From Trichoplax sp. H2 (taxonomy: Eukaryota > Placozoa > Uniplacotomia > Trichoplacea): a stretch of 64,000 nucleotides of DNA. The position numbers and the translations under genes are program-made. Positions 1 to 14,400 of this stretch are shown here, in pieces. Each line of letters begins with the position of its first letter. Position 1 is the first letter of the stretch. Location: the NCBI GenBank assembly GCA_003344405.1, contig NOWV01000012.1, positions 310,001 through 374,000 of the forward strand. The letters are read 5' to 3'. Below the pieces are notes generated by a model that was not told the DNA's origin, did no database searches, and saw only the letters and a program-made list of their open reading frames with translations.

Positions 1-3000
1 GGTTATCAAGACGAGTATCTTGATTGACATGAGCCAAAGAACTATCCTAAAATCAATTATATTAAAGATTTTTGTTGCTATTAAGAAAAACAGTACTATC
101 AATGTTATTTGTCACTTATGTAGGAGCAGTAGTTAGTATCAAATGTTCTAAATAGAGAAAAATTTAAATTTTAAGGTTTTGTTAGAATACCTCAGAAGAT
201 TGGTCAACACTTCTAGAAGCATCATCAATTTGTAATGGCAATCTAGGAGCGGCAAGACTTGCAACAAACAACTAAAATAGCCAAATATATAAGGACAAAT
301 TAGTTGCAGGATGTAACTAATACAGGTAAATAATTATAACTTGTATAAATAAAGAATACGTATGTACGAGTATTCTCTCAAACCGTTACCTTATTGATAT
401 GTAATTCAACATCTTGTTGACTGCATGCTTCAATCTTAGTTGTAACTGCCTTGACGATACCTTCGACATCGACAACAGACTCTTTGTTTACACTGGTTAA
501 TAAGCAAAGTAATACATGCAATCAGTTAAGCAATAAAAATGTGGTGCAATAACATGACAAAGTAAAATGATACAATTTTGAACATGCTCATAGGATAGAT
601 TAATAAAAGCAAATAATTACTTCGATGCGAATTTAACCATGGCTTTGCTGACAGTTTCACTAACTGCTGCAATACCTTGAATACTGTAACTTTGTTGCCT
701 TAAAACTAAGAAACATTGTTTTCCTATAATAGTGTAATATAAGTTATGATGGTTAATAATTATTAGAATAATAACGTGTATTATAAATAAATTTTTCGTA
801 ATTGTCCATAAATATAGACCTTTGCCACGGCTGTTATGTAATCTAGCTCGAAGAAGCACAGATTGTCCCGCCACTTTTTCATTCAAATCGCGAATCTTGG
901 ACCATTTGCGACCTGTACAAAAATGTCGAATTTTGTCCAGATACTTAAAAAGTTTGGAACTAAGTTTTGATAACATTACTTTCATCTTACATTATTCTGC
1001 GTCTCTTGTGAATATTATATCATATCAAGGTACACAGTGCGATACATGGAACATACTTGGCAACATGATTGGTGTAAAATGTGATATGAGAACGTAGCTA
1101 TAACTATATGAACTTAGTTCTATTTGTAGTCGTAAAAAAATATATACAGTGTTGCAAGATCTGTACAATAGTACTAAGAGGTAGTACCTGTTTTCTCTGT
1201 CGACTGTATTAACTTCATGATCCCATAATTGTCTTTAGAAACATCCTAAGAGAAATAGGCGAGTAACAATGGGACACACAATTAAGATAAGCTATCAGAT
1301 ATCGATAAATCCTGTAGCAATTTGTCGTAATTATAATTATCTAACACACGACTGATTAAGGCAATTTAACTGCTTAATAACTTAAAGAAATGACGCTAGG
1401 CTGGCATAAAAGCATAAGGGTTTAAATAGGGTTGTAGTTATACCAATTTCAACGTTTCACTTGCACTAGGTACAGTATTGTCGTTATCATGTTTAGTGAT
1501 TTATCTCTGTTGCGGCTAATATCGGCAGTAAAATACGGACTACCGGTACTATTGGTACTACTTGGATAAATTCGGTGTAATACAGCGAATACCAATAATA
1601 ACTGTCTAATATTCATATAAATTGATAATCCTGCTAAAGCAAATAGCTGTATCATCTCTATATTACTATCAATAAATATAAACACAATATGTGAAATAAG
1701 GACTGCAAAAATAGAATTAATGAGCGGAAATCTTTCCTTTGTATCAGATAGTATCAAAATCTATCATTTATAACTGTTACTAATCACTACTTCATTGAAG
1801 TTTGTTACAAAACATGAAGTGCTACAGTACATACCTCTGCATCTGCTTCGGCTGCTTCAGCACCCTGTAGAGAAAAATATCAGTAATGAGCGCAAAATCA
1901 TTATGCACCAACATTTTTTCTGCGTTTTAAAGTATACAGTAGCAAAACTCCACGTGCTATCAGCTTGCAACAGAATTAGTTATAGCAACTAACAAATACT
2001 GTTACTTTAGAAATAGATGAATTAAGTAATATTTTCATTGTCTCACTCGTTATTACAATACCGGTAATGTACGCATATATATTTTTGATACTCTTCATTA
2101 TGTTACTGATATAGATCTAGGCTAGAATTTTTACACTTGGACACTTGCATGTTAGATAGGATAATGATTTACCTTCCTAGCTGCTTCTGCTTCAGCTTTT
2201 CTTCGTTGTTTTTCCTTTTCCTTTTCTAGCTTTTTGAGAGCGTTCTTGGATAAAGGTTGATCACCAGATCTATTGTATCGAAAGTATTAGGAAAAATATA
2301 TACGGGTCAATTTTATTATACTTTTGTACGTTTTTTTCCTATCTACAGCCTTCCCACATTTAAAATACCAACCGATTTAACATACTGTACTCATATATAC
2401 TATATCAACGTCCGAAATGTTATCACTACTAGTAACAATAGTCTCTATGCGTTAGATTAGCTATAATCATGATCAGTAGATGATTGAAATAATTGCAGAA
2501 CTCGTATACTTGAGCGCAGTTTACGCGTACATGTATGAAAACGAATATCGCACAATCTCTCTGCAGCCAATTAATTATAGTGCATCCAAAAGCTTTATAT
2601 TAACGTAAGTATTAGGATGGCAAAGGAAATGAAATCTTTGTAGCGTCCTTTTAGCATTAATGGTTTCAGATACGTACAATAATACGTGTTCTACAGTTGT
2701 TATCTGGAAGATATTACCATTCTACTTCTAGTACTTATACTTTCACAGTCTCATGCTGCATTATGCATACTGTGGTCGTCGTCTGATTAGGAATTTTCAT
2801 TAAAGGAAATATCAATCCAATTGAAACATAGATTGCATACAATATTCGTACAAATAGTATATAAAACTGGCTAGAATGTATATTTTACTGTCGTAAAGCA
2901 TAACAATAATTAATTAATTACTGTAATGAGGCATTTATACTATACAGTAATACTAAACTTGCTTATAAATTAAAACTGAGAAATAACTAATTATCCATAG

Positions 3001-3888
3001 GAAAGAAAGAGTATCAGATGATCAGATTTGTAGTACAGTCCTCGAAAGTACTGCATTATCTGCGCTCCTTTTTTTTTCTGTCGATAAGTAGTCCAATTTT
3101 TCAATCTACATATCACTACGCTATAGCATTAATTCAATGTCTAAAATAGCAAATAATTCCTCTAGTATTATTATCTATATCATCTTTGACGATGCAACGG
3201 GCATCGATAATGGGATATGAATGGATTGCTACTGAATTAGTATTGAACTAACTGATTGCACAGTAGCCAGGATTGTCTAATCAGAGATAACCAATTATAC
3301 GAGTCATTATTATTACTGTTTACTGTTCTGTTTAATCGATGATTACAGTATACTAGTCATAATTTTTGATTCTACTATTATTAAGGGAATGGATGGTTGG
3401 AGAAATGATCCAACTACGCTACAATCTCATTTCTAGCGTTTATGATAAATTACTTAATATCGCAATCATCGGTATACGTCGATAATGGAGAATTAATGAA
3501 GAATCATTGCATCATCTTGACACAAATCATTAGGGAATACTATGCTTGTTATCTCTTTATTTTACATCATCATTCTACGACTGATATAGTGGTGCTGTAA
3601 GATTTACAGAAAACTTCTCTTATAGACTGTACAAATACCGAAACTATACCAAAAAAGATCAGCAAGGATTTATCGATAGCTTAAGAATAGCTGCATAAAG
3701 CCATCACATTTAATAAGCTGCATTCATTAATACTAGAAGTCTATCATATCAATGCTAGAAACTGAATATTTGGTAGACTTTCAACAAACGCTAAGCTAGG
3801 ATGAAAGTAGGATCTGTTTCTTGATCAAGATATAATTCCACTATACATACCCAGATGCTGAGTTATTTGCTTTTTGTGTATCTGCCAT
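1..3888 (-). CDS. DARS1: Cytosolic aspartyl-tRNA synthetase, N-terminal part (partial at left edge)
   Basis: Class II synthetase that charges tRNA-Asp in the cytosol. Nine exons read on the minus strand with consistent phases: 3851-3888 (start ATG at 3886-3888), 2173-2269, 1835-1864, 1188-1245, 820-912, 621-723, 390-492, 191-271 and 1-46, the last running off the window. They give about 216 residues: a lysine/glutamate-rich N-terminal helix (motif [18 protein letters not shown]), then the OB-fold anticodon-binding domain with matches to animal DARS such as [46 protein letters not shown] and VNQDTRLDN. The catalytic class II motifs lie outside the window. Intron 1 (2270-3850) is long and I see no gene in it. 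The basic N-terminal extension is typical of eukaryotic cytosolic AspRS and separates it from the mitochondrial enzyme. Exon joins are inferred from splice sites and family similarity. Confidence 0.93.
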
Positions 3889-5466
3889 AGCTCTTATGAC
3901 GATCGATAGAAAAATCTTCCGTCTTGCGAGTAGAGTTCACCAATTTTACAATTTTTTTCCTGATTTATAGGCAGCGAGGGATTAACTTCCTCTTCTCACG
4001 GTACGGAATAGCATCCAAAGTGAAAAATACAAAAAGTGATCAGGACGTACAGTACTCAAAGCAGCCTCTTCTTAATAGAGGATGATATCACTAATTATTG
4101 CCAAAGTGCGTCTAATATGGAGTAGACTGCAGCCTTGGTACGCTGGATCGCGTGCTACCATAGACTCCTAGGTGGGCACTGTCGACAGGCAGTATCGTTG
4201 TTATGGAAATGAGCGAGTCGTCAGTCTAAAAAAAAGGAGAGATCGCTGAATAACAGTATTAAGTACGGAACTGAATCAGAGTGAGTACTGTACTCTGTAA
4301 AGGAGATCGCTAGGTTGCTGAAAAGCGAAATGCCATTGCAAATAGTTTAGTATTCTTACTATACTTGTACTCAATCGGTCAAAGTATTATCCTATCGGTT
4401 ATACTCTGCTGCAATATTGTAGTTTCTTCGGGTTTTTTGTAATTAATTGAACTTAAAAACCTCATAACATCACCCGAAGTTGACCAGAAAATTGTAACCG
4501 TAGGAATAGAGTTTGTTACAGCTATACTGTACTCAAAATTTATAAACTACGTTAAGTTGTACAGATAATTAAAGATGAAAGATATCAATATTTTAAAATG
4601 CAGTACAGTAATATCTCTTATACCTTTATAACTTACCAACTACGGTAATTCTAAAAATTACTAAACTTACACTACAGCATCAGTTACTAAATACGCGTAG
4701 TACAACTTCAGTAGATATGTGATTCACAACGCATAAAGAGATCACCAACGATTCAAGCTCCATCAAGAAACTAAAGGATAGCACAGGCAAACGCATCTAG
4801 AAGCGACAATGCGCGACTAATTCGATGGCAGTGAACAATCATCATCAATTTTCAAACAGCAATAACACTCAAATCAAACAAGAATATCTACCTTTTAATA
4901 ATAATTGTAAAAAATTGCTCAATTATAAATACCACATACGTAGATATTACACGTATTTGTTATTAAAAAATATCGAAATAGAGATTAATGTAACCATGGT
5001 AGACAATATTATGACCCTTCTAACGCTACAATCTGGCATGTGTCTCTTTATCGATTCAGTCTCAAACTATAAGACAATTACGAAACCTAGGATGAAGTAC
5101 TTATACAAATACTTTTTACCCGATAGTCAAATATACGTATAATAATATTCATTAACTGTACATTCGAGTCTTACATAAATCTATCGTTAATGGAGATTTC
5201 AGATGTATAAATATTTATATATTATTACAGTATAATACAAGCTACTGCGGTTGGTTATAGCCTGACGTAGTTGATAAACTGTGCCAAGTTAGCATAATAT
5301 GTGATAAGATATCCATAAATCAGAAACCGATCTTGATATCTGCAGGATTCCCGGCAGCACTATTCCTTCACATACATTAATTAACTTTAGTATAAAATTA
5401 GTTATCCCGTAAGAATTTTCATGACTTATGTATATATATATATATGCATATACGATAATTCGTGCT
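3889..5466. other. Intergenic region between DARS1 5' end and LTN1 3' end
   Basis: About 1.6 kb with no convincing gene. It must hold the DARS1 promoter and 5' UTR near its left end and the LTN1 3' UTR at its right end. A plus-strand frame of 105 codons (4825-5142) has no family signature and an AT-driven composition rich in N, Y, I and K; I do not call it. A short TA dinucleotide run sits at about 5431-5445. Confidence 0.6.
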
Positions 5467-8400
5467 TTAGAAGAGGCTACGGCATAAGGGACATGTTGAT
5501 TGATTGCTGGTATTGAACCATTTATACTATCAAAATATTGAAAAGCAAATGTCAGAACTGAAATTGATAATACTAACAGTTTAATGTTACCATATAGCCA
5601 AATTACTTCATTAATTAAATAAAGTAACATAACTGTCAAGTAAACTGCAAAAGTTATTTTTACATCCTTGTAAAAAATAGCAACTTACCAAACATGTTGA
5701 ATGAAATTTTTTCTTACAAGTTTTGCAAGTAAGTTTGGGTAATGCCAAGTTTGAACTGTGTATTACAGAGAAGCAAATCATGCATTCTTCAAGACCTTCA
5801 AATTTCTTGTCAATATTACGTTTCCATAAAGCCAAGCTATCAATTATAGTTCCATTCTGTAAGATCGTTTAACAAGACATTACGATAAAAATATAACGTG
5901 AATTACATTAGTAACATAAGTGGTTGATTTTTAATCGTGTAGAATCTAGTCTTGATCATATTATTACATATCCTTTTAATATAATAACGTATTTAATAAT
6001 ACTGCAATGGCTTCTAATGCTACGATATCACCCTACTTGATTTGACAAAAAGGTGGTCATTTGCAATATCCAATTCCGCCATTGTCCAATAGGCACACCA
6101 ATTCTCTGTCCAGTCTCAACAATAACAGTACGGAGAGGATGATTTGCGGCAAGTCTAACTATTAGCTCCATCGAAATTTCACCCATTGTATATGTAGCTA
6201 TGACTTCATTTAGCGAAGTTCTTGTTCTTATCTATATTCATTAAACCAGCAGTTTCCGGACGTGAATATATAAATTTTCTACGATTAAATTTCATTGTCT
6301 AGTCAAGTATAACTAAATTAGTTCTAAATCACTATCCAGAACCTAAAATGTGTTTATCACTTCCAACAGCATCATAAGTCTTTGATAAACGTATACTCAT
6401 TTTATAATACCTCCATGTTATCAAGAACTAAGGATGAACTCTGCACGAATTCCATTTCTTTACGGACCAAAGAAGGACTAACATAGTTTATGGTATACCT
6501 AGAACAAATAATTTTGCATAGTACGTGTATTAAATGTCGATTAAACATATTCAAAATAAAAATATCCGACAGGCATCACCGATATTACACAACTAAGAAT
6601 TCACTTAAACAATAAATTAAAAGCATTTCGTAGTGCAGATGGTGAAAGCAATAAATTTATCAAATGCTATATCCTAAAAATTAATGATACAGTATGTGTA
6701 TGATTATGTAAGCACCATTTCGACAATTGTTTGCATAACAATGCTGACAGTTTCTAAAAATATTCAACTGAATAATACCTTTCTGCATCGATTGCTCGCT
6801 TCTTCTCTAGACTATTCCACCACTGGCGAACTACTACCGGCATGTATTGCATGATGTTATAGCAAACCATACACGATACCATTTGAATTAGTTCCCATAA
6901 TGACTTACAATCTAAACGTATAACATACAACACTTCAGTATCAGTAACAGCAAGTAATTATATACTGTACTGTATTCTATGACTACAAACCTGTAGCATC
7001 AACATGCAATGATTCACAGAATAACTCTTGAACGGTATATTCAGAATTTCCAAGTTGGAGATAAATACACTTTTCCTTCGTACTCGCATGTGGTTTTATA
7101 CTCCGTTTTGCTGACGGCATGATGTAAAATAGAGTATCCAATAACATCGTCACGGAGGTACATTGTTTTAAGTAAGCGATATACAGTAAACGTAGCTATA
7201 AAAATCAAAGAAATTTACAAACAATGTTTCAGTTGGAATAATAAAAGAAAATATGGTATAAAATATTTGATTAATTGCCAGCTGTGTTATACCTTAAGAC
7301 TAGATTTGGAAATCATCTCGATAATTAACCGCCATGAAAGGAGATAACTTAAAATCGATCTTTGATCGCTGTCACTGAATTCTTCTTCGTTTAATTCTCC
7401 CTTACCTACTGACTTCGTAGGTATACTTTGAATAACTTTTAATACAGAATTGATAATCTCAAGTAGAGGAGCTGGTAGAGACCTGAAAATCAAGGACAAC
7501 GTAAGAGTTAAACTTCATTTGCTAAACTCTGAAATTTTAGACAGTACCTTGTCATATCATCAATGTCCTCAGATAAAGACTCTTCATCCATCGTAACTGT
7601 ACGAGGTACTGTCCTAATAGCGTTATATCGTATAAATGAACGATATCAGTACGATTGTGCACAACAAATTTAAAACGAATTGCTTAGACACAATTAAATT
7701 TATGGCGATCCTGTAACCTCATTAAGAGATGGAAGATAGTCACAGAAATTGAGACAGGGCGCGATTTCATTAATGGACATAAATAATCCCACAACGAATT
7801 AGAACTTGATTCACCAAATGACAAAACTTCAGAGAGAATCAAGATAAAGTTATCAGAGTTCAAAAAGGTAACTGGCATTTTCAAAGCAACGGCTGATACA
7901 TTCTTTAATAGATACGATAATGGAATCATATTGCTGAAGCCTATTCCAGAGGAATCTAATGCAGCTTGAAAAAATATTTATTTATTAAAAAGTTGAATTA
8001 GCAATTAAAACTGGCGATAGAAGATAACGTACTAGCTAACTGCAGGAAGTAGCTCATCGTTACTGAAAATGCAGACTCCCTGTAAACATCTGACCACTCC
8101 ATTTTCAAATTTGACGGTATATAGGGTTGATTTCGTCGTCTTGCCGAAAGTGTCGACGTATGCATTAGGCAACCATCCATCAACAGAAGGAGCTTAAAAG
8201 CTTCATTAAAGAACTTCATCTTTATGATTGAGAAACTGGCGCCGCGATTATATTCATTTGCATTCTGACATGACTGAAATATTATGATAAGAATGCTTTT
8301 TCAATTGTTCATACATATGAGAATAAAAAAACTTAGTAATATTTTACATTACTTGGATTCTAAACGACATGCGTAAATCGTATTTTTTAGACTGCTAAAT

Positions 8401-11400
8401 AACGGTAGTACAGTACCGCAGTGGTCACAATCAATTATACTTAAGATGTAAGGAAAAGAATACGAAATAAAAGTATTGTAGTGACTAATCATTATAAACA
8501 TTATCCTAAATACTTAATAGACTTACCTGAAGCCAACCCACAGTACAGCATAATGCAAAGTCCCACATTAAGTCGTCGAACAAAATTATTCCAGATGAAA
8601 TTGCGTTATTTATAAAGCATATCATTGCTTCATTTAAGGAGACTATTCCAGTGGAAAGCTCATCGATATTGCTAGATACAATAAATTGCAATAAATTTAT
8701 CATATATGTATGTAGCCTCTTAAACGGCTATTTTATACTAAAATAAAGCATACCATTGAAATGCGAAGATGTCTAAATGATTATCTTTAAGAGCTCCCAG
8801 CATGCTTATTACATTTGCGATATAATCGACCATAGATGTTGGATTTTGATTTTGCTTTTGCATAGTTTTAAATACGCATGATATAACGTTTAAGTACGAG
8901 CCTATTTCTATATTTAATCACACAGAAGCGGCGATAGTAAAGATCATTTTAGAGCTACCGTTAAAACATAGATAAAACATACAGTGCATGCTAATAATAA
9001 TTAATAGAACGAGTACTTACGTAGCAACCAGTCTACGGATACCTCCATTTCCATGTTTAACATAGTTTTAACTTGATTAAAGCACATTTCTAATATCTTT
9101 GAATTCTGTGCCAAATCTAAATAAGATACAATAACTTGCAAAGTATGCATGTTACCCATGTTCATAAAGCCCCTGCACAAGCAAAAATACAAGTATCACA
9201 CAGCAGAAAATCACGTACAGGATTAGCAAATATTTTCTCAAAAATTTTCAGCTACTGATTTCGCACCTTGAAATATAATCAGAAGATACAATTTGATCGA
9301 TATGAGTAACAGGTATCCCTTTACGGAGCGAACCGCACAAATCTACATATACAAAAGGCCATATTCCTCCATTATCCATTGATCTATTTGGTAGAGATTA
9401 TAATTATTATGGCAAAACTTGAAGACGGTTACAATAATAAGGGGCAGCATTAAAATCATGATATTGCCTAAAATTACCTCTTGTAACATTCCGAAATGAG
9501 ATAGTCAGTATCGATTTCAGAAATTTCTGCAGTTAATACACTAAGATTGCTTTTAATAAGCTCTAACACCTTTTTAAGAAATGTTTCAGTTGAGATAATG
9601 GGGCTTTTTCTCACCTAAAGAGAAAATCATACCACATTAATAATCCTTTAAAATGACGTATGTTGTTCATGTATTTCGTAAAGTATACCAAAAATGTTTT
9701 ACATTTACGTCTACATAGAAGCATCATTAAATGTATTACCATATACGAATGTTCTGACTCCATTGATGTTATCGTAAGTTTGCATAATTCCTGACAGTAG
9801 ATAATATCTAGCAGGCAATCATTGCGCGATAAATAGTTATCATATATTGAAGTTAAAACTTTAGTGCTAGTTTCCATGGATTCAATAAAACTGCAATGTG
9901 CCAGAGAATGGTTTTCGGGCGTAGCCTGTTCGTCTAGTAACTCATAATCTTCGTCTGACGAATCTGTAATGTCTTCGATATATTCTGTCATGTCACTCTC
10001 TGAATCAGACAAGTTTGATTCATTATGGCATTTAACAACTCTCATACCGAGAGAAGAAACAAACAGCATCTCCTTAATGTAGGATGGAAAAGCCTTTTGA
10101 GGCTCATCAGCGAATATATAATAATCCTGTAACCACGATTCATCGAAGGAAATAATACCTTCGAAGTATGGGTAAATCAACCACTAAAACAATGGATGAA
10201 TACAATTTATGATTTCAAAATATTAAATTTGATATGGAGCAGAAAAGACATTTTTATTTGATATATAAAAATTCGTAACATTGCGGTATAGATATAGGGA
10301 ATATCTCATTAATTCAAATTTTTTGTACCTCTTTGTATGACCATCTGCATGCCTTTTCTCTTAATTTATCAAATTCTTCACGATTTCCAAGCAGAATCTT
10401 CATTATATTATCTTGCGGGTTTCTCAATACATTATCTGAGCCTGCATTAGTTTTTGTTTCAATTTCCAAGCACAATAACAGGATTGAACTGTTTACTAAA
10501 TTCTGAATCCTAATTAAGAAAACACCATAATACAAATTCTATAATTCAAATAGTGATTAAACGGTCAAACAATCGAATAATTCAGTAATTACCTGACAAA
10601 TTGTTGACATCCTTCGCTGTGAAGGCATTCCTTTAACCACATAGCGGCTTTTTCGATGAAAGATAGGTTAAAGCGCGTACTATATTGAAGTATTTCTTGT
10701 ATCTCTATTTGCACTTCAGCTGAAGGTTATGAAATGGAATTTAATCTGATTATTATATGTCCGTATCATTAAAATTTTATAGATTGAACTACATAAATTT
10801 TGTTATACTTTCTACGATAATCTAAACCCAATTTATCTACATACAGCAAGCTACGTGTTTAGTATACTATACATAACTTAGACAAGAATAAGTTAGAAAG
10901 GATTTACCGTCTCAATGATTCGATACCTTCAAATTTTATATCAATTGTTTACGTACTTGCAATTGGTTCCGTACAGCAGGTCAGTTTGAAGCATTCATAT
11001 AGTAAATCCTCCACAATCGCTGATAAAATTTTTCTGTCCTAAATACATACACATGTAATAATCACTTCATATTCTCCATGTGGTTAAGCTAACACATACA
11101 TGTATTCCGCAAAACTTCAAACTACAAATAAATGTCTTGCAACATTAACGAGCTGTCACACGGTTGAGATACTATTTTTAGCTGATGATGAACACAAACA
11201 GACCAAGTAATAAGTACTTTAACAGATGAAACAATACCTCAATTAATTTCAAATAATGTCTCAGTGTGCAAATCGTTGCAGCGATTTCTTTTGAACGACC
11301 ATAATTGGTGGTATCTCTTATAAAGTCGTGAAATTGTGAAAGAACGATTTCGATCGTATTTGATTGCAATATAAAATCTGAAATAAAAGAAGTAATTATC

Positions 11401-14400
11401 TCAACATAACTTGAAGAATTATTAAAATACACAAAATAGGCATCACAGAAACAATGCGACATTTTGAATAATTTACAAACCTTGATCTAACTTGTTGAAA
11501 CATTTTGTTAAGATTTTCCACTCATCACTACTGTCGTGATTTGGCCCATTAGAATTTGCACTACCGTACAAATTATCCACTAGACGCAATATAGACTTAT
11601 TGAAAATGGTACTTTTCAGCCATACTCTGTTGTTATTCTGAAGCACCTACAATAAAATTTGTCATAAGCAAGCAACAGGTCAAGCAAAAATATCATATTA
11701 AACATTGAAGAAATAAATAAACGTCTTTTACCTTACTAAGATACAGCTGTATCATGGAGACATTGTCCATATCCTATTGATACATAAAACCAATAAATTA
11801 TACATGCCGTAATTCTATATTAGAAGCAGTTTCTTCTTTTCGATGAATTGTATTTACACTACCTTCCATAAATCTTCCAGCACTTCTAGTTGTAAATCTT
11901 GAGGTAGAAGGTTTAAGAGTGAATCTGCTAACTGTGAAGCTGAACTTATAGCAATTTTAGCCTTATTCCTATCAATTGAAATGATGTCATGAGCCCAAGG
12001 TATAATATTTCCACGCATAAATGACGAAACATTCTGTGCCAATGTCTTCGTATCTTTTTCAATAGGATCGACATCGATTAATTTTTTGAGTATTTCGGTA
12101 GAAGCAAACTTATACGTTAATTTAGATAGAAATACCAAATGAGGGCACTTTCTGTTCGAAATAGTTTGACTGGTAATTTTGTGACATAGGGAAGAGGTTA
12201 ATTTATAACATTCTTGGCTCAGTAATTGTTGATATTTTGAAGATACTTGATTAGCTGATGGCTTATTATTCATTTCCCGATCGGAATAGTTGCGACTGCC
12301 ATCAGTAAATGAAACTGTTTTTCTTAACATTTTAGTCGCTGAGCCACCTTGTAGTCCACAAGTTAAAATCAGGTCTGCCAACCGTTGTAATGAGTGAAGA
12401 TAGTCCTATTCAATGGATATTTACATAGTTAATAAATTATCTACCGATTATTTTCTATCGGTAAATATTACTTTTTAAGTAATATTTACATCGATTACAA
12501 CTAATACCTCATTAATGCCTTGAAAAGATTCGTCGATTATGTCTCCACATATACACTCAAATTTATTCCAAAATTTAAACCACAAGGAGTTTTCCTTATC
12601 ACAAACAGCAGTTTCATCTTCTCTCTGATCAGAATGTATTTTTGCTAGTTTAAGAAGGAATTTATTCGTATTTGTGTACAAGCACGAATTAGCCAATAGT
12701 GGAGAATGAGCAATCAAAGAGACCTTCAGTAGTGGTAACATCTATGTGAATGATATAACCTCAGTTATTAACTAATCATGAATTGTATTAAAACATTTTA
12801 ACCATTAGAAATATCGATCATTTACCTGGTCAGTTAAAACGTATGATGCAACATCATCGAAAGTGCCTGTTGATGAATGCGAGGCTATAGTGTGGTAAAT
12901 ACACTCAACAAAAGCCGACACAATTGCTGAACACTCCGCTATACCTTGGCTAATGTGTAAATTATTCAACCTAATATCATTGAGTAATAAATCATCAGTC
13001 ACTTAATCTTAAAACAATTTAAAAGTTGAAACTTATGTCCCTGGTGATAATAATACTTTTATAAAAGGGAAGATTAGGTATGTCAATCGTTATGCACGTT
13101 CTATAATAAATGCTAACCCTTCCCGAATATTAGAAAAAAATAAGCGATAAAATTCAGTGCCACCACCAGTGACCTAAAAAGATAATTTGAAAGTAAATTT
13201 GATTTTTTACTAGCAATTAAAAAATAAAAAAGGCATATTTTTTAGAAATAGCATCATGCATTTAAGGACAGAAGTACATTGCAGTAGTTCACTTAAAGAG
13301 TAGGTTACGTGAATTTATCTTGCAGAAGTACTCAAGTATAGACTTTTCAATCAGTGCAAATTTCGCTAGGTCAATGAATTAACGATATAGCATTGAGTTT
13401 GTAATAAGCGGAAAAATCTGTCTGATACCTCAATAGGAATTTTACTTAGGAATGGCAGCAATGCTGGAAATATCACAGAAGCTGAACCATTTCCATTCGA
13501 ACGCAACAACTGCCATAATTTCGGCAAGACACTTTTCCTAGCACTCACATGATCCCAGCAGTCCTTAGTATTTAGGCATACGATTAATATTTACAATTGA
13601 AGGCTTTATTAACTTTTTAAGATTGCAACACATAACTGCTATATATTACCTGTACTTGAGTGACAACAAGTAAGATTGCATCCCATAAGGACCGGCAAAC
13701 TAATGGTTCTGTATCGTCAATAGAACCAAGTATTAGAGGACATGCTTTCGAGTTGCTGTTGCTTGAAGTAGATGGTAAATGCTGATAATAAATTGCCATC
13801 AATGTGAAAAATGCTGATCGAATCTGGAAATAGAAAAATAATTAATTTTGAAAACCTGCTTGATCAAGATGAAAAATAGAAACTAATAAAAACTATCATA
13901 GCATAAGAATTATTTCAAAATAAATAATAAATTTGCTGTACCATAGGTGAATCACTTTTTCCGAGTTTCCAAAATTTTGCTGTATCTAAAATTTCCGAAA
14001 AAGGGGCTGTATCGAAATCTTCGATATCATTAGGAGCCAAAGTATTAATTACTTGTCCTAATGCTAGTAACGATGATGCAACTACCCGTTGATACTTCGA
14101 TTCCATATCATCCGTAGAAATATTGCTAAATATATGTATAAAATAAACGGCGGAAATATTTATTCTGTCAATAATATCAGGGATATTGGTCAAAAACGCC
14201 AACTGTACCACTCGTGTAAATAACACATTTAAATCATAGAAACTCACCCTGTATTGCTTAATGTCGCAGGAGTATGGACAAAGAGATTCTCCTTGATGTG
14301 CTACAAAGGTGAATCAAATAAAGCGAAAGAACAAACATAAGTTAAATAGCATTAAAGCCGTTACAGCAGTTACATTACTAATCAATAAGTACGTCTTTTA

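Noticed and set aside
1449-1757. 102-codon minus-strand open frame in a DARS1 intron
   Set aside because: Low-complexity hydrophobic frame without family features. It lies between DARS1 exons whose phases join without it.
4825-5142. 105-codon plus-strand open frame upstream of DARS1
   Set aside because: N/Y/I/K-rich composition expected of AT-rich DNA, no recognisable domain, no splice partners found.
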